A stretch of DNA of 64,000 nt from Macrotis lagotis. Its lineage: Eukaryota; Chordata; Mammalia; Peramelemorphia; Peramelidae. The notes below the pieces were generated by a model. The model was not told where the DNA came from. It saw only the letters and a program-made list of their open reading frames with translations, and did not search any database. Below are positions 61,863 to 64,000 of this stretch, one piece after another. The stretch spans positions 659,442,521 through 659,506,520 of the forward strand of contig NC_133666.1 in NCBI RefSeq assembly GCF_037893015.1, read 5' to 3'. Numbering within the stretch: the first letter of the stretch is position 1; every line of letters begins with the position of its first letter. The position numbers and the translations under genes were made by a program.

Positions 61863-62060
61863 GAAGATGGTATAATGGAAAAGAACATTACATTTGTAAT
61901 TAAACACCTGGGCTCAAATACTATCTTTGCTACTGACTGCCTATATGACAGTTGGCAGATCATTTGACCATTTGAATCTCAAGTTGTATATCTATATAAA
62001 ATAATGTAGTGGGATTTGTTGATCTCTAAAGTTCCTTGAGATTTAAATCTATCATCCAAT
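61863..62060 (+). mobile_element. MIR3-like SINE
   Basis: GATGGTATAATGGAAAAGAAC, ACACCTGGGCTCAAATAC, ACAGTTGGCAGATCATTTG and TGATCTCTAAAGTTCC. Confidence 0.82.
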
Positions 62061-62204
62061 GACCAATGAAATCACAGACCCTTGAAGCCTTATTTTCAGA
62101 TGAGGTTGACCTTTAGATAATGAACATTTTATCCATAGAAGCCTCTGAATATGATAAAAATATATTTCCTTTGTGGAAATAGTATTATTTGCTCTCTTCT
62201 GTTT
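62061..62204. other. Unrecognised
   Basis: Nothing definite. Confidence 0.35.
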
Positions 62205-62480
62205 CAATTCAATTTAATTCAATTTAACAAACAGTTATTAGCTTTCTCTAATGGCCTACTATGTATCAAGTACTATATTAGAAAATAAAGATATAAAGTT
62301 CTAAATGAAAAATAACTCCTGCCCTCCAGGAGCTTATATTATAATGTATCGGAGGGTTTATATCATGCATATATAATAAAATCTGAAAATAAATAATAGT
62401 CTTATAATTATTATTTTGTAGAATAATAGTATTATAAATAGAAATAATAGAGTGGTATCAAGAAAGGCTTTTATTTCCCC
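62205..62480 (+). repeat. Family W head, then AT-rich
   Basis: GGCCTACTATGTATCAAGTAC, CTCCTGCCCTCCAGGAGC and TTATATTATAATGTATCGG. Confidence 0.65.
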
Positions 62481-63317
62481 ATATTCTTTCTACACTTTAG
62501 CTTCATTTATTATGTTCTAGTGGCAGACATATAATTCTTAAGTTGTCTCTAAGCATTATGTCTTTGAAATAAATATGTTTTCTTTATATGGGAATCATAT
62601 ATTCTTTTAATTTTATTATTTTGTTCTCTTTTTTCAGATTGTCCTCTACTTCTGTGTATTGATTTCATAATCAGTTGTCCTCTTTTTTGTTTCTTTGTTG
62701 ACTGCAAATAGAAGATTTCATTTTACTAATTATTTCTACTGTTTAGACCATAAATTCTATTTTCATAATTCTTATTTCTTTTTTCTTTGAGAACATCCTG
62801 ATATGTTGTTGCATGCCTTCTTTTGCAATTCATAAAGTTCTTTGACTCATCAAGTGTTAATTTATTTTCCTTTGTTTAACAGTATTTATTCATAAACATC
62901 TGGACTCAGATGAACTAGAGATAATATACTTGTTCACTATTAATATCTTCCCTGTTGATTTATTTGCTAATACTCCGGTTCTTTAAGTGAGATTTTTTTT
63001 CTCCCAACTCAGCAAGATGAGTATCTTGAGTGAGCTGATCATTCTTTTCTCTCCATATTCCCCTTTCAATCACTTTCTGACTCTTTCCCCTTTGATTTAT
63101 TTTCTCTGGGAGCTGATTTTCCAAACTATTTCAATTCCTTGCTATTCTGAGCAATTTAGGTTTCAATAGAACTTTGCCTCAAGTGACTTGGTGGTGGTGG
63201 GGGGGGGGGATAATAGACCACAGCTGGATGCCAGTCCTTTTTTTCCCTCAATATAGTGGAGGTTCACCAATACATATGTGCATCCTGCCCCAGTTCCCTC
63301 CATTCCTCAACTCTCTA
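62481..63317. other. AT-rich, unidentified
   Basis: Long T-rich text on the plus strand. It may be an old LINE in minus sense, but no motif fixes it. A G run lies at 63198-63210. Confidence 0.35.
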
Positions 63318-63490
63318 GCTCAGAAGTGTCAAACTCAAATAAAAATATTAAACTGTATTTAAGAATTCCTTCAAGTTACATATTGACTTAGGAAACACAT
63401 CTTAGCATTATCTGGGTTCCATTGTACTTTTGTTTATTTTGCTTAATAGTTTCCTAATACATTTTAATCTGCTTTGGGTCTTGATGGGAG
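63318..63490 (+). repeat. Possible interspersed repeat fragment
   Basis: AAGTGTCAAACTCAAATAAAA and AGTTACATATTGACTTAGG, AATAGTTTCCTAATACATTTT recall a repeat beginning GTGTCAAACTC that I have met in other marsupial DNA; class unknown. Confidence 0.35.
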
Positions 63491-64000
63491 TATTGTTGGC
63501 TTCAATTGTCCATGGGTTGTATGCTAGATCCCTCTACTCTAGCTAATCTCTGTTACCATACTGAACACTGTCTTCTGTCTTTCTATAGTCCTAAATAGAG
63601 CAAAATTCTCCCTTTTGGGTTTCCATGATTCAGGGAGGAGGAGTGGACATTAGAGTGACTGCTGTTTCAGCATGGTAACTTGGGTGATGGGTTACAGAAT
63701 GAGAGCAACAATAGAGTTATTGATCATTCTTCCCTACTTTTAGTCCATTGGGTTATTTCATTAGGATCATCTATGTCTTAGACCATCAAGGCAGTTAAAA
63801 TTATTTTATCTCTTGTGCACAAGTCCTTTTTTAGAGAGTCTTGAAAGGTCATGAGGATAAGAGAATATGTCTAGTTCTCTAACATAACCTATGAGTCTTA
63901 ATACTAGCTTCTAAATCAGTAAAAATGACAGTGGAGATCAACCTTGAATGATGGTAGTAATTTTAAGAGGTGGAGGCAAGAAGAAGAACAAGGGGGGCAG
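63491..64000. other. Unrecognised
   Basis: I recognise no family and no coding signal to the end of the window. Confidence 0.4.

Noticed and set aside
1-64000. CRISPR arrays, bacterial operons, tRNA or rRNA genes
   Set aside because: The repeat content is that of a mammal. tRNA-like stretches belong to SINE heads, and the regular 33-bp array has no spacers and degenerate units.

Overview
The window looks like intergenic DNA from a marsupial, most likely an Australian one. The evidence is its repeats. There are at least eight copies of a short tRNA-derived SINE of the WSINE1 type (head GGTGGCGCAGTGGATA, poly-A tail). There are also MAR1-type SINEs whose tails resemble the RTE/BovB LINE 3' end (TCAGACACAACTGAA), a real RTE/BovB 3' end, a long marsupial-type L1, a half-L1 (HAL1), CR1/L3 and L2 LINEs, and dozens of MIR/MIR3 (THER-like) SINEs. 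CpG is depleted and the DNA is AT-rich. I recognise no host protein gene, tRNA, rRNA or snRNA. Nearly all the longer open frames are LINE remnants, reading through microsatellites, or chance.

Layout. 1-14.4 kb: non-repeat DNA with a small CpG-bearing stem-loop, two long purine/pyrimidine tracts (705-1095 and 7919-8436), MIR, L2, L3 and L1 fragments, and a candidate solo LTR (9581-10031). 14.4-20.6 kb: an old, 5'-truncated L1 on the minus strand. 20.6-31.5 kb: L2 and SINE fragments, a tandem duplication of about 386 bp carrying a MAR1 SINE (22.1-22.8 kb), and a 33-bp-period minisatellite (24.85-25.45 kb) split by a WSINE. 31.5-34.4 kb: a structurally complete HAL1 on the minus strand with a 10-bp target-site duplication and a nested WSINE. 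34.4-38.2 kb: L3, MIR and microsatellites. 38.3-44.8 kb: a 6.5-kb L1 on the plus strand, inserted into an older L1/HAL1 ORF1 fragment. 44.8-64 kb: an RTE/BovB end, an RT fragment of another LINE, nested SINEs, L3 fragments, several copies of an unnamed repeat over 1 kb long (called family W here) and stretches of unidentified DNA.

How the parts relate. L1 machinery probably moved the poly-A WSINEs: two of them sit at TTAAAA targets with 12-13 bp duplications. RTE/BovB machinery probably moved the MAR1 SINEs, which share its tail. Nesting gives an order of events: MIR, L2, L3 and family W oldest; then HAL1 and the older L1s; then the plus-strand L1; WSINEs last. I found no new biological system. 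The best leads are the intact-ended HAL1, the 33-bp minisatellite, the antisense open frame in the L1 5' UTR, a twice-seen SINE-SINE junction, and several non-repeat stretches that deserve a conservation check. Coordinates of old repeats are approximate (about 10-30 bp) because they were read by eye.
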